This document shows positions 1-12,603 of a stretch of 64,000 nt of DNA, piece after piece; positions within the stretch are counted from its first letter, which is position 1, and each line of letters starts with the position of its first letter. Source of the stretch: Bostrychus sinensis (lineage: Eukaryota; Chordata; Actinopteri; Gobiiformes; Eleotridae); NCBI GenBank assembly GCA_020698575.1, contig CM036255.1, positions 20,016,501-20,080,500 on the forward strand. Direction: 5' to 3'. The notes beneath the pieces are model-generated. The model saw only the letters and a program-made list of their open reading frames with translations, made no database searches and was not told the DNA's origin. Both the position numbers and the translations under genes were made by a program.

Positions 1-815
1 CAACATCTTTTAAGGGAAAAGGAGAAATTTGTATCATCTGAGGCATTTGCCTCAAGGTGTTGGGGTAGAAGAACATGTCTTTCAGAGCTGGGAAGTAATT
101 ATTCTTACACAGATGATTGAAATCTCTGAAAAAGTAGTAGTATTTTTGGGTGCTAAGGCCAGTACCACACTCACTTCACACTCATCCATGGGAGGAGTAA
201 AAGCACTAGTTGTAGAAGTAGTAGTAATGGTAGTAAAAGCTTGCCTGGAAAATCCAGACTGATATGTCTCTGTATTATTCTACAGAGAAATATCAGTCTG
301 GTCACCACGCCGTCCGCAGTGGTTTCCTCAAATCCCAACCGTACCGTGCATTTTGATTCGCTTATTTAAGTCATGTGTTCTTCGCGAGCAGCGTCCGCAA
401 CAACAACAATCAAGGTGGTGCACTGAGGAGCCGAGTTTGTTTCATTCAGCGGTAAATTCCGTTTTAAACCACAGCAGCTTGCAGCACTAGAAGCCTTTAT
501 TTAAAAAAAAAAATGTTTTTCGCGTTGCTTACTTTCTTGTCGCTTTGTTAACGTCACGTCCGCCATTTTCTGATTGGCTAACTCCGCTGCCCGTTTGCTC
601 CGCGCTAGAAATCGAATTGATTCTATGGCGACCAGACTCATCCGCTGGTACAGCGGTGAGTCTGGAATTTCCAGGCAAAGTAAAAGCAGCCATAGCAGTA
701 ATAGTAACAGCAGTATGAGTAGTGTAGTAGTATTGTGGTTAGTAGTAGCAACTAAGCTAATTTTATTCAAGTACTAATTTTGTACTTTTACTTGTGTACT
801 TCTTTCACCTCTAAC
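1..815 (-). mobile_element. hAT (Tol2-like) remnant with internal GTA microsatellite, carrying a nested element
   Basis: Read on the minus strand, the segment begins near 811 with agaggtgaaagaagtac, followed by AAGTA/TACTT-rich sequence. This resembles the known Tol2-type hAT ends, which start with CAGAGGTG and run into short AGTAC words. Inside are irregular GTA/CTA triplet runs (about 205-232 and 690-752), interrupted by the element at 241-678. No transposase is visible. Two other islands at 50140-50460 and 57527-57830 have the same mix of AGTAC words and CTA/CTG triplets. Family assignment rests on recognition of the ends and is tentative. Confidence 0.4.
241..678. mobile_element. 438-bp nonautonomous DNA transposon (MITE-like) with 20-bp TIRs and 9-bp TSD
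   Basis: The ends are ttgcctggaaaatccagact (241-260) and the reverse complement of 659-678, matching at 19 of 20 positions. The identical 9-mer agtaaaagc sits directly outside both ends (232-240 and 679-687), a clean target-site duplication. Each end also folds: 254-299 is a near-perfect hairpin and 633-665 is a second one. No transposase is encoded; the ORFs crossing it are incidental. A 9-bp duplication is known for Mutator-like and Merlin elements, but the terminal bases do not settle the superfamily. Confidence 0.8.
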
Positions 816-1485
816 TTATTCCCAGTTTGGTGCAGTTCTCCGTTGACTGACAGGGCAAACAGTCTGTGATGTGATTGTTAATTGGCCACAGGTATAAGTC
901 CACCTCCAAACTCCAATCAGGCGAATACTTCAAGTGGAAAATCGACTTCCTATAACACCCAGAGTCCATCCAGGCCATGTCCTTGGCTCTGACCCTCTGC
1001 TCTGTCCCAGTACCTCCTCTACCCCCCTCCTGGTGCTAGCGTTTAGTGTTTGTCGCCTCACGGGACGCCCCATCATGTGTACACCAATGTCACGACCTCA
1101 CACAACAGGGCTTTTTTTTTGGAAGAGGTGAAATCTGACAAATAGATACCCAGGGGAAAGGGCGAAAACAAGAAAATGCAAATATGATGATCATTTTCAT
1201 GCATGGCGATGGACTGTTGGAGAGCAGCACAGATGGTTTGTACTTTTTCAGATGGTCAGAGATGAATTTTGTACACAGATTTGGGTTCAATGTGATGGCC
1301 TGTGTACATAAATAACGCAAGCAAATGAGTATCGTAGTAGAAGAGGTCAGTGGAAATGTTCAAATGTGTTAGTCAATCTTGGCTGATACAAGCCTAGTGA
1401 AATAAAATCACCACTCGAGTTCAGGGCCAAACACAAGATTTTAGAAATACTGAGGTCTATGATGTTGACGGCCAGTTTAGTAATT
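816..1485. other. Noncoding stretch
   Basis: I see no conserved coding signal or recognisable repeat here. The short ORFs on both strands have no family resemblance. Confidence 0.5.
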
Positions 1486-2724
1486 GGTTTGGTCCTGGTT
1501 TACCCATGGTTTAGTCCTTGTTTAGAATTGGTTTGGTCCTTGTTTAGTCCTGATTTAAGCTGGCTTAGTCCTGGTTTAATCCTGGTTTAGTCCTGTTTTT
1601 TGCCTGGTTTAGACTTGGTTTAGAACTGGTTTAGTCCTGATTTAGACCTGGCTTAGTCCTGGTTTAATCCTGGTTTAGTCCTGTTTTTTGCCTGGTTTAG
1701 ACCTGGTTAAGTCCTGTTTTATACCTGGATTAGTCCTAGTTTAGTTCTGTTTTTTGCCTGGTTTAAACCTGGTATAGACCTGGTTTAGTCCTGATTTAGT
1801 CCTGTTTTTAGTCCTGTTTTTTGCCTGGTTTAAACCTGGTATAGACCTGGTTTAGTCCTGATTTAGTCCTGTTTTTAGTCCTGTTTTTTGCCTGGTTTAA
1901 ACCTGGTTTAGACCTGGTTTAGTCCTGTTTTTTGCATGGTATAGATCTGGTTAAGTCCTGATTTAGTTCTGGTTGAGTCCTGATTTATACCTGGATTTGT
2001 CCTGGTTTAGTTCTGTTTTTTGCCTGGTTTAGATTTGGTTTAGTCCTGTTTTTGCCTTGTTTAGACCTGGTTTATAGTCCTGATTTAGTCCTGTTTTTAG
2101 TCGTGTTTTTTGTCTGGTTTAGACCTGGTTTAGTTCTGTTTTTAGTCCTGTTTTTTGTCTGGTTTAGACCTGGTTTAGTCCTGTTTTTAGTCCTGTTTTT
2201 TGTCTGGTTTAGACCAGGTTTAGTCGTGTTTTTTGTCTGTTTAGACCTGGTTTAGTCCTGTTTTTTGTCTGGTTTAGACCTGGTTTAGTCCTGGATTAGT
2301 CCTGTTTTTTGTCTGGTTTAGACCTGGTTTAGTCCTGTTTTTAGTCCTGTTTTTTGTCTGGTTTAGACCTGGTTTAGTCCTGTTTTTAGATGTGTTTTTT
2401 GTCTGGTTTAGACCTGGTTTAGTCGTGTTTTTTGTCTGTTTAGACCTGGTTTAGTCCTGTTTTTTGTCTGGTTTAGACCTGGTTTAGTCCTGGTTTAGTC
2501 CTGTTTTTTGTCTGGTTTAGACCTGGTTTAGTCCTGGTTTAGTCCTGTTTTTTGTCTGGTTTAGACCTGGTTTAGTCCTGTTTTTTGTCTGGTTTAGACC
2601 TGGTTTAGACCTGGTTTAGTCCTGGTTCAGTCCTGTTTTTTGCCTGGTTTAGACCTGGTTTAGACCTGGTTTAGTCCTAGTTTAGTCCTGTTTTTTTAGC
2701 CTGGTTTAGATCTGGTTTAGTTTA
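1486..2724. repeat. Minisatellite of CTGGTTTAGAC / CTGGTTTAGTC / CTGTTTTTTG modules
   Basis: About 1.24 kb built from three short words: ctggtttagacc, tggtttagtcc and tgttttttg. The left part (1486-2050) is degenerate and contains tgcctgg variants. The right part (2050-2700) is more homogeneous, with higher-order units of about 32 and 45 bp. The strand is strongly asymmetric: T- and G-rich and poor in A. The open frame at 2052-2255 is a by-product of the 45-bp period, giving a repeated hydrophobic 15-residue pattern, and is not a gene. A related degenerate patch lies at 8078-8182. Confidence 0.95.
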
Positions 2725-4085
2725 GCAACAGAAAAATACCGAGGTTCTGAGGCTTGAGTCCTTGTACAGATTAAATAACAAACCTGTACACCAACACAAC
2801 CTGAAGATCCCTGAGGTGGAAGCCCTCTGTGTGCAAGTCTGAGTCATGTCATCTTCTTTCCTTTCAGCTCATCCTCACACACACACAGCAAACTGCCTGC
2901 CTGTTATGAGAATTGGAAAATGTTTTGGCATACATGTCTTGTCCCTAAAATAATCACTGGATGTACTATTTGTTTAATTGCAAATCTTGTTGGCAACCAA
3001 AATATTCTTATTGTTGGGCTTGTACAGAGGAGGGATAGTAAATATAGAATACTGGTGGAAGGAAGCCTAAAGGAAGACCAAAGAAGAGATTTATGGCCAA
3101 ACAGAAAAGAACCCCCCCAAAAATGGTGGCCATAGAATAACCATCCAGTACTTTTGCCAATATAATGCATGCACAACTAAAAAATGGATTTATTGGAGAT
3201 CTTGCAGTTTATTGCAGCAAGGAGAAATATATTTTAATTACACTACACCATCTTTAATTTTTTTATCAATCATTCATGACATAGCAGCCTTTCTAAATGA
3301 CTAATCTGAATGTATATGTCAATTGTGATGGGCATTAAATGCTGCTAAATAATTCATCTCGCTCCCCAGCCCAGTGTCTCTGGGGATGTGCTGTTCCACA
3401 TCAGGAGCTTATTGATGAATGTAGCCTCTATAATATTTTGATGCTTGGTTTATGGGAATCCATTTATATTTTCTATCATGATGGAAGTGGATATGTCTTC
3501 TCATTGAGCAGGAGCTGTCAGTCTGTACCTATGAAAATGGGAAGTATTCATTACATCTGCTGACCGTCACCAAGGGTATGTTTTGCCTGGTGCTTGTTTA
3601 TTGGTCTGTTTGTTACTCCCTTTCAAGATAACAGTAAAAGATTTTTTTTTATTAGGCGGCATAAGAAATGTATATATTATTATATTACATATTGATATTT
3701 CCAATTTTTTTTAACTGTACTATTTTACTATTTCAGCCAGAAGAAGCCAGTAAAGCAGCCATTCCCAGAGTCAGCAATATCATGGCCCCGTTAAATTTCA
3801 AAAAATCCCACGCAGACCCTCAACTATAAAACTTATATCATCATATATCATATTTTAAAGTCTGTGTCATGTTTTTCTCCCTAGATTTCTATAAAAAAAA
3901 CCTGTCACTGTTGGCTAAAAGTAATATTTTTAAAGAACTGTAGTTCATTTCAATTTCAAATTCTTTAAATGTACTTAAAAAAGAAAACTGCAGTACCTTT
4001 GCGGACCACCGGGGGGTAACTTTGGGAACCACAGAAATAAAGTAAAGTTAAGTAAAGTGATTTCTGGTGACCATTCTGAGATATT
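2725..4085. other. Noncoding stretch, AT-rich
   Basis: No exon with supported splice sites and no named repeat was recognised. It contains a short CA run near 2876-2888 and several A/T homopolymers. ORFs of up to 90 codons here lack family resemblance. Confidence 0.5.
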
Positions 4086-4089
4086 ATGC

Positions 4090-4483
4090 CTTTATAGCAA
4101 AAACATGCACAACAGGCTAATCCTCCAGCTGTGCTCCTGACCAGGATCCTGGCTCAGGATCTGGAGAAGCGTCTCCGGGCGCTGCACCGCGGTCGCCCAC
4201 TGCTCCTGACAGGTTGGCCCTGCAGCATTGAAGGATGGGTCAAATGCAGCAAAGACATTTCCCTACGTGGACCTAGGTAAGTATTACCTGCGCCTGAGCT
4301 CAATGAGTAGAGCATTTACCCCTGAACTAGAAGATCCTAAATTTAATATTAATTGGCAAAGTTTTTATGTTTGCCTTATGCCCTTCCTGACACATTTATC
4401 CAGGCTTGGAACTGGCACAAACAGCACACTGGCCTATGCCCTTGTGGCTGATTTTGCTTGCGTCACCTCTTTTGTATTTTTTG
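4090..4483 (+). mobile_element. SINE/LINE-tail fragments (tRNA-derived and AFC-like)
   Basis: The part at 4170-4275 resembles a common fish interspersed repeat (gtcgcccactgctcctgac, then gggtcaaatgcagc). At 4294-4330 the words gagctcaatgagtagagca look like a degenerate tRNA A-box/B-box region. At 4376-4440 gcccttcctgacac, atttatccaggcttgg and aactggcacaaac match the 3' tail seen in fish AFC-type SINEs. Further copies of that tail occur at 15145-15215, 11795-11885 (minus) and 34838-34902 (minus). The overlapping 95-codon ORF is not a gene. Confidence 0.6.
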
Positions 4484-4911
4484 TCAAAATTCTCAAAAAG
4501 GTTTGGTTTCAATGATAGATGAATCAAATTATTCAAAACATTTAATTTGGGCACACTAACAGTTTCTTTTTTTTTATCCCTCAGTAAAATTTAGCAAACA
4601 TATTCGAGACAGCGCTTGGCAAAGAAGCTGCAGGATTCTCATCTTTTTCATTCTGAATGTCATCCAGATTTTGTTTGCCACCACTCGGGATCACTGTCGT
4701 CTTGGAAAGCATAGCCGTCCAACCCGAGATGTTTGGCAGGTTGATTTGAAGGATTCATTTTTACCCAGCAGTTTTCCATTTAGTCAAACTGTAGTGAGCC
4801 CTAAAGCAAGATACTGATGCTGAGAGCTGCTATCTCACAAATACAACTCTCAGTCCTACCATTTTATCGTTTGGCGCAACATTTCAATGCCTCTGCCATC
4901 AGACATACACC

Positions 4912-5212
4912 CATCAGGTATAACATTATGACCACTGACAGGTGAAGTAAATAACACACATTATCTATTTATTGTGGCACCTGGGACATATTCAGCAGCA
5001 ACTGAGCATTTTGTCCTCAAAGTTGATGCGTTAGAAGCAGAAAAAACAGGCGATGGTAAGGATTTAACTGAGTTTGACAACAGTTATGGCTATGGTTAGA
5101 TGTCGGAGTTAGAGAAATTGTTGAAAAAAGTTGTCAGAATACACAGTGCATCACAGTTTATTGCATATGACACTGCATATTAGGCAGGTGGTCATAATGT
5201 TATGGCTGCTTG
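4912..5212. mobile_element. Tc1/mariner-like deletion derivative, copy A
   Basis: The ends are inverted copies of the same word: tataacattatgaccac near 4919 and gtggtcataatgttatg near 5189. The interior matches the other copies, including gtggcacctgggacatattc on the left. Just before the right end is the shared junction cagtttattgcatatgacactgcatattaggcagg. At about 300 bp it is shorter than the other copies and lacks most transposase-derived sequence. Confidence 0.75.
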
Positions 5213-8077
5213 GTGCATTCAACACACACTGAATGCTACACATGACGAACAGTCGCAGTGCAGGAGCTATCAAAGGCAGTAAATAAACTAAAGTAACCAC
5301 CACGTCAGAAGCTTTTGTCTTCAACTACAAAGCGTGTTTTCAGGATGGATGTGCGACCTTTTCCTCTTCGTGGCCTTTTCTTCTGCCGCTCCATTTGTTT
5401 GGTTTGTTTGGATTATTGCAGGTGAGGAGCAGTGCTGCCATTGTGTCACAAATAGTTAATTGTGTTTTTTCTCAATTGCTGTCTTTATTTTCCAGGAGAA
5501 AAATGTCCATGACTTTTAACATTCGTCTTAAGAGCCTGAACTTTTCCTGTGCTAATGATCAAATGTGCTCCTTCTCCAATGAACTCTTCCTGCCTCAAAA
5601 CCAGTTAAAGTTGCGGAAGCCCAAAAAATCATTCTCATGCTCTCAAGTAAAACTGAAAACACCATGCCACAATGACTTTCTATCAGAGCATGTATTAACA
5701 ATGTGTTTAACTTTACTTTCTCTTATACTGTTTTGTATTTTCTGTGCTGTGTATGCAAAGCCAGCTCTGGAAAAGCCACAATGATTTCGAGGCATAATTT
5801 ATTCTTCTTCAAAAGCAGTGTAGCCCAACCGGCCAATGGGAGCTCCTCCTATTCACATTGTGTCCAGACCCCAGTGTAAGAAAGCATGTGATTGGCTAGC
5901 TACCTAACACACACTGAACATGCTATTAAAGCCTAGAAAAAGAAAGAGCTTGTACATTTAGACAACTAAATCAAAAACAGAACAAATTAATTTATATTTA
6001 CATTGATTCCTAGTTTCTAGTTTTTATTATGGCTTCAGCTATGACCTGCTTGGTCTTGGCTGGTGTAGTTGTGCCTACTTTAATACTATCTTTGGGGTTA
6101 TTTCTTAATAGTTCTTAGTATTCTCTAGTTCTAGTAACTCTTTTTGTCAATCTAGCATTACTTTTGTTGCAGTTATTCATTCATAACTTTATTGTTTAGC
6201 TCAATAGTTCCCAAAGTAGTGTCTGGGGGACGTCCTACAGTTGCGGGTCTGCATGGGGTTTTCAGAAATTGAATGCAACAGTCTAGGGATGGCTGGTTTA
6301 GCTTGTTGATTTGACCATTTGTTGTATTTTTGTTGCATTTCCTTATCCTGGGGTCACTTGGGGAAAAGCCTTTATTAAACCAAGTCATTGTAAAATTGTG
6401 ACCTTGACAGTAGGTTTAAACATAGTAATAATGGTTTCGTTCAAAGCTGCACCTATAGTCTGAACATGTTTATCCTAAAAAATCCCCAGACTTACGACTC
6501 ACTTTCTTGTATGTCAATTAATAATCCGCCTCAGGAATCTCTGTTATAGCCGTCAGCGTTGTTGTTTTCCCTTTGCCAGTCATAAATTTCGATATCACAA
6601 CAATGGCCGTCCAGGCGTGACAAAATACGGTGCCACTCTGAAGGGCAACCAGCGCTGTGCAAATGCATGATGTAAAAGGCGCCATAACTCACTCTATTTA
6701 GGGGATAACACAACGTACGGCTCCCATTAGCACTGCCGCTAAGTTTACAGCCGTTCCCTTACCCGAGACTTTGAGTGCTGTGTGAAGTTTGGCTGTGACT
6801 TGTGGAGTTTGCCAAGAGTTGTTTGCCTCCCCAGTCAAATTATTTTTCTCATATGTTTTTCAGTGGGATATTGCCTCTGTGTGTGCTTGTTCAGAAGCTG
6901 CAAGCTGTTTTTTTTCTTCTTTTTTTTATATATAAACAACAGCTGTTTCCTTGAAGAGGCGGACTTCATACGCATTAGAAATTGGTTTTGTGGATGAATG
7001 TTGCTTTAAGCTTTCAATATTACCTTGAGCAATAATATCTATCACCTAACAGATTGTATACGATTGTTTAAATAGTCATAATGTTGCAGATCGGCAGCTT
7101 AAAGTTTGAAACAAGCTGACATGATGGAGCAATAGTGACACTGTCAGCAGAAACACCCACAGAATAATTATATTCCTTAAAGGTCTTATTTCTAGGCTTT
7201 TTAAATCGTTTTTGACACAGTTTCATTAGTATTTGACATTTTATAAGTTAAAATAATGTATGTAAACCAAAAATTAAAACATTTTTTGGGGGGGAGCTGT
7301 TGGCAATTCCTGGTTTCATGTGTCTATGTCGAAAGGTAAGAAAAGGACAGGCTCAGCACACTTTTATTTAAACAAGCATTATGAGTTATGCATTATGATT
7401 ACAAGCATGAATGAAACTAAATACTACTCCAGGTATGCCTCTGAGGTGGAAACAACATTATTAAATGGTTGAAAACTCAAAAAAGTAAATTTAACATAAT
7501 GGGGGACCATTCATTTAAAATTTAAATGGGCTTTGTGTAGAGTTTCTTGCTCTCTTGTAGCAATTTTGGACCTGTCTGGATTAAATGTAATCTGGAGTAG
7601 TAGCTGGCATCATCTAATCATAAAGCATGAATTGTGTCTCTCTGATTCTCTAAACTGGGGGGTTGACAATGAAAATGTGTCAATGTGTGTATGTGTTACA
7701 GTTGTTTAATATTTATTATTTTTTTAATGCTGTATAATAGTAGAAAAACTGTGTGTTCGTACAACTCCCTAGTTTCAACAACATTTACCAAATTCACCAT
7801 AATTAGCAAAAACTCATCAATTTATTTCACTATTCCAGCACAATAAAATGTCACTGCAGGGCTACCATAGGCACTCACAGGCTGTGTAAAATAAGTAAGT
7901 TATAGTTGTGGAAATGGACTGTGCAATGGTGTCACCGGGTGTTGCAAATACACACTGTGCCTTTAAACTGCAGTTTCTTGGTTCTGTCTTGCACCAAGAT
8001 GTAGTTGTCCTTAGCTTTTCCATATGTCAGGGTTTTGACAATGGGATGTGGAGTTGGTGCTGACATCCTTGCCCTGT
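5213..8077. other. Noncoding stretch
   Basis: No gene recognised. The longest ORF (5395-5784, 129 codons) has one hydrophobic segment near its end, but no family resemblance, no splice partner and no repeat pattern. I regard it as chance or unsupported. Only short homopolymers and AT-rich sequence are otherwise seen. Confidence 0.45.
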
Positions 8078-8182
8078 TTAGATTTAGACCTGCTTTAGTC
8101 CTGGTTTAGTCCTATCTAGACCTGGTTCTGATCAGATTTATTCCTGGTTTAGTTCTGCTTAGACCTGGTTCGACCTGTTTTC
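8078..8182. repeat. Degenerate island of the TTTAGTCCTGG minisatellite
   Basis: About 100 bp of the words tttagacctg, tttagtcctgg and tagacctggttc, clearly related to the array at 1486-2724 but diverged. Confidence 0.75.
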
Positions 8183-10436
8183 TGGCAATAACTTTTTGAT
8201 TCTGCAAAATGTGGACCTGTCATACATAATCTACATCAGGTATTAATAATAAAGATAAGCAGTTCATAAACATTCATGAGCATTTCTCTTAGGTGGGAGC
8301 ATATAGACTGTAAAACTGGGGAGTGTCCAGTCCCAGAGATGTATATGATCCCAGCCCTGCTTTTGCCAAGGCCAGTTTTTGTGTGGTTTGAATTTGTGTG
8401 TGGTCCCTCCAGACAGGGCACACCGCCCACTCCGACACTGGGGTGAGATATGAGCAGAGACAGACTGCTCATACACTCTTCCTCCCAATGCTCCTATTTC
8501 TATCCATCCTTCACTCTGCCTCTTTCCAGTAATGCCTCTCAAAAGGGTGGGGTCTAAAACAGTCTATATCTCAGTCTGCGAATGGCACTGTTTCCATCAG
8601 TATGATATGAGCGTCTGTGCAAGTTTTGGGCTGAGGTTCAACAGGGTGGGGATAATGTTACATCATTTTTGTGGTTAAGGAAAACATTTTGTCTTCTAGA
8701 TCTTAAAGTTGCAGTTGGCAAAACCCCATTCCATATACCCTCCGCACGCCAACACGACGCCCCTCACAACAACATACCGACCTGCCTACTTTTATTTTTA
8801 TAAACAAGTAAAACTCAACAGGCCACTAAGCTCAGAGTTGAACTGATGCAATCCCACAGTGCTTCCCTTTTCTCTGTATCCATTTAATGTGCTGTTTTGT
8901 TGTGTACGCAGACACAGTGAGTGCTGATGTAGACATTTTCCAGTAATATTTTTTCTGCTATTACTATTGACTAACATCCAATGGGAGCATCCCTTTTTCA
9001 AATAGGAGCTGACCACCTTGTACGCAACCACATGACAGAGCCAAAGCTTATATTACAAGCTAAGCATAGTCATCTATTATCATCTATCCGGAAGTCTTGG
9101 GTCTCACGAGAAAGCGACACATCCCAGTTAGCCATAAAAACAAGCTAGGAATGGCTTTATTTCTTAGATTTTCATCATGGCAAAGTGGACGAAAGGTAGA
9201 GGAAACCTTGCAACCAAAACAGCAAAGAAACAAGCAAAGTTACATTGCTCCTCTCTAAGACTGAACTCAGAAATCGCAATGTTTTGGAAATGCTTGAATT
9301 TCAAGGTTAAGGCCTTTAATAATGCAGGCTATGATTTAATGAGCAGAAGTAACATAGTTTATTAGTGCTGGAAAAACTGTCTTTAAGGTTCCCACTTTTC
9401 AGGAAGATGTTGCTAATTTAACTGTTACTTTTGCTGTTAAAATAATTTCTTCTCTCATTGTTAGAAAAGGAGTAATAGTAAATCAGAGCCACTTTTGCCA
9501 ACTGCTTTTGTGCATTGTGTAGTTTATCTAGTAGATTGAAATTAACTTCTGCTGATGCACAATTTCTCATGACAAGACGCTGAACACTGGCAACTGGCCC
9601 AGTCCACCTCATCTGGATTCACAGCAGGACCAACACACCGTTTATTCTCTTTTCGTCTAATAATTCAAGGTCATTTCATCTCCAACTTTTACTATTTGAT
9701 CTGTGTGCAGAAGATGACGTGAGACATAGAAAAAAATGCTCCTCACAGTGTGTGTTTTAAGGCCTTGGACATAGTGTGAAAATAGTTGGGTTAGAGTACA
9801 CGGTTGCATGAGGAAAAGTCTCAGTCCTAAAGGAGAAGCTACTGATTTGGCTCGCAGCTTGAGAAAGTGAAGAATCCCTGACTATTGCACTATTGCAGAT
9901 GGCCAAACAGCAGGTTCTCTTACTGTTATTGTTGACATATTGAAAACTGAAGAGCAAACTTTCTGGAGGGTTTGAGGCCTTGTTCTGCGTAAGTACACCG
10001 CGTAAATCCCAAGACAAATGTGGTAATTTCTGTGAAGCATCTCATTATTTTATGTGATTTTTTCCCCCTAACAAGTATTTCAAAGTGTCAGTCTCTAAGT
10101 GGCTTACGGTCTATTAGCAATTCTCTGGAAACAATAACGCTCTCTCGTAATCGACATGTTGATATGTCAATGCATGAAAAGCACAGGCGTTGCTAATAAC
10201 ACCAACAATGGCTCAATTATTTTCAATTGTCATATTAAAGATGGGGGTCCAGTGAGAGAGACCACACTGAGTCATCAGACCCAAACAGGTAATATTTTAG
10301 TTTAAGGAATTGCTTTGGCAAAATAGAATATACAAACAGACATCTACTAACCTGGCAAAGCACCATTGACAGTAATAGCACTCTGGTTAAAAATATTTGT
10401 AAAGCAGAGGGACTTTCAGTAGGAGTAGTAGTGACC
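8183..10436. other. Noncoding stretch
   Basis: No exon or named element recognised. Several overlapping short ORFs on both strands (for example 8236-8542 minus and 8798-9031 minus) carry no known motif. Confidence 0.45.
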
Positions 10437-10850
10437 ATCTGCTAGTGTTGTAGAACCCGAAACAAGTCTTGAGACAATTTTTTTTTTTTACCGTCTTGGT
10501 GTTGTCTCGGTCTTGGCTGCAATTGTACTCAGTCTTGCTCTCAGATGTGGCAGACCCAGAGATTTTATTTACCAAACATGCTAGTGTTCATCATTTTGGA
10601 GTAATTAGAAGAACCAGGAGAATGATCTGTCTCTGTTTGTCTGTGGAGTCTGTTGCGTTAGATCATTAAAATAATCATTTTTGTATTTGAATCCCTTGAT
10701 TTAGAGTTACTTCACTGGGCTTGGTCTGAAGCTTGCCTCGGTTTGCCTTGGTCTTGGTCTCAACTCAGTCTCTGTCGTTAAAAATCTCGGCCTCGGTCTT
10801 GGTCTTGGTCTTGATTAGTTCGGTCTTGAGAGATACCCAAACAACAACTT
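10437..10850. repeat. TCTTGG/TCTCGG tandem repeat within an interspersed element
   Basis: Two clusters of the words gtcttggt, gtctcggtcttgg and ctcggtcttggtctt (about 10490-10550 and 10715-10840) are separated by roughly 160 bp. Arrays of this GGTCTTGGTCTC type are common in fish genomes within decayed DNA transposons. No TIRs were identified here. Confidence 0.65.
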
Positions 10851-11790
10851 GCAAACATAGTAAAACAATCTAATGAATGTAGTCAGAGGATTTTTGCATT
10901 TTTTGTAAAAGTATAGCAGCGTATATTTTAGCCATGGTCTTTCATATTGCTAAAAGGTTTGTTAGTTAAACCACCGCTGGTTCGTCAAACGGATAAGCTT
11001 AAAAAACCTGATAAGATGGATTTTTGTGAATTACGAGAATCCAGCAGCTGTGCAAGGAAAATCAAGCAGAGTAGTAGTTCCAAAACAGCATGGATCATCA
11101 CATTTTATTTGGGTTGCTAAAAATTTCCATCACTACCAAAAAAAAAAATAAGAAAAAGGATTTACTGAGAAGGCAACAAATGAATCAAAAAGGAATGATG
11201 CTATACTACAGCTCACTAAACGGCACAATCAGAAGTCTTATGGTCTTTTGAAATATGTGCCCCATTAAAAAAGTTATGGTGGATTTTTCCTGCAGCATTT
11301 TTCCACAACCTTCAGGACAACACAGTCGCTTTGATTTTTAAAGCCATCTTTTTATTTGTTTTGTTGACAAGACAAACTGATAACATAAACAACACAAAAG
11401 GGTATTTTTTCTGAAGTTATTTGGCTGCATCAAACTTGCTCTCAGCATGTGGCACTTATTCCCTAATCCCTTTGCTCTGTCGTATAGAGGGACCACATAA
11501 CACACAAAGCCTTTTGGGGTTTTTGCCTTTGTCCTAAATACTTTGAAGCCAAATAATAGAGATAAAATAGTAACTAACAATGCCAAGGACTTGCTGCCCA
11601 CATTATATAAGCAGATTATCTAAGGTAAATACTGTATTCACTTTTAAGAATAGTAGGTAACTATAATTTGCAGAGTCAATTTATTTGATTTGATGACAAC
11701 AGTAATTATGAACTATATTGTAATAGGAATCTGTAGAAAAACAACAATGTATTATGTAGTTTGGCTTTATTTTTATTGGGCTCCTTGTTG
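10851..11790. other. Noncoding stretch
   Basis: No recognisable coding or repeat structure beyond an A9 tract near 11140. Confidence 0.45.
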
Positions 11791-11890
11791 GTGAAGTAGT
11801 TCTTAGTTTCCCTGACATGCAGTCAAAAACTCCAGCCAAAGTATGTGCTGGTCCCAAACCCAGATAAAGAGAGTAGTATCAGCCAGGGCA
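11791..11890 (-). mobile_element. AFC-like SINE 3' tail fragment
   Basis: The reverse complement reads ctggatgccctggctgat, then ctttatctgggtttggg and accagcac. These are the same conserved words found at 4376-4440 and 15145-15215. Confidence 0.55.
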
Positions 11891-12556
11891 TCCAGTGTAA
11901 AAATGATTTGCTGTGGTGAAAGTAAAGCTGCACTAAAACTATATACATAGCATATTTTGCAAAATATATAAAGTTGTTTTTCTAACCCCTGCCTGTATTT
12001 ACGACCCAAATTGTAAACTGTATACTTCTAAATTTCACATCTTACCCTGCACCATTATGTGTTATGATGTGTAGGAGCCATCTCGGAACAGAAACAGGTC
12101 ATTGTGGTGATATGTGTCAAAACATTTCAGTGTGGCCGGCGAGTGCAGGTGTGCCAGGCATGCAGCTGGTGGTGGTGGGTGTACAGGATGCTCCACAGTA
12201 AGCAGTGTTTCCTGAGGGAGCGCTGTCAGGCACACCGCTCATGCCGGGCCCTTTGTTAAATGTGATGTGATGGTTGGACTGCCACAGCTCAGCGACTGCG
12301 GGCCAAAAACTTCGCTGCCATTTTGTAGCCAGCTAAACAACCGCTCAGTCAGGCAGGGTGTCCTCTTTCCACCTCAGCAAACCGCGCTCTCAGGCCAAAA
12401 CTATGGAAACGGTGGCGCTGTTTGTTTGTTGTTGTGGCTCGCTTGTTTGTTTTTTTCCCAAATGACCCACTGCAGTGTAAGGTTTGTCAGGGTTTGTGTC
12501 ATTTTGAAATGCATTGGAAATAAAAGAAAACTGAATCATTTAAATTTAACAATATG
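11891..12556. other. Noncoding stretch
   Basis: GC is locally higher at 12120-12420, and an ORF (12267-12569) spans it. I recognise no protein family in it. Confidence 0.4.
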
Positions 12557-12598
12557 CCATCAGGCATAACATTATGACCACTGACAGACGAAGTATTA
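12557..12598 (+). mobile_element. Tc1/mariner-like terminal fragment, copy B
   Basis: A solo end: atcaggcataacattatgac and ccactgacag, then a break into unrelated repeat sequence at about 12600. It matches the left ends of the copies at 43616 and 47084. Confidence 0.7.
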
Positions 12599-12603
12599 CA
12601 ATC

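Noticed and set aside
2052..2255. 67-codon hydrophobic ORF with repeating WFRPGLVLFLVLFFV-type pattern
   Set aside because: It is an exact by-product of the 45-bp minisatellite period, with no start context or flanking exon.
5395..5784. 129-codon ORF with a C-terminal hydrophobic segment, resembling a small membrane protein
   Set aside because: No family resemblance, no upstream promoter or splice context, and AT-rich surroundings.
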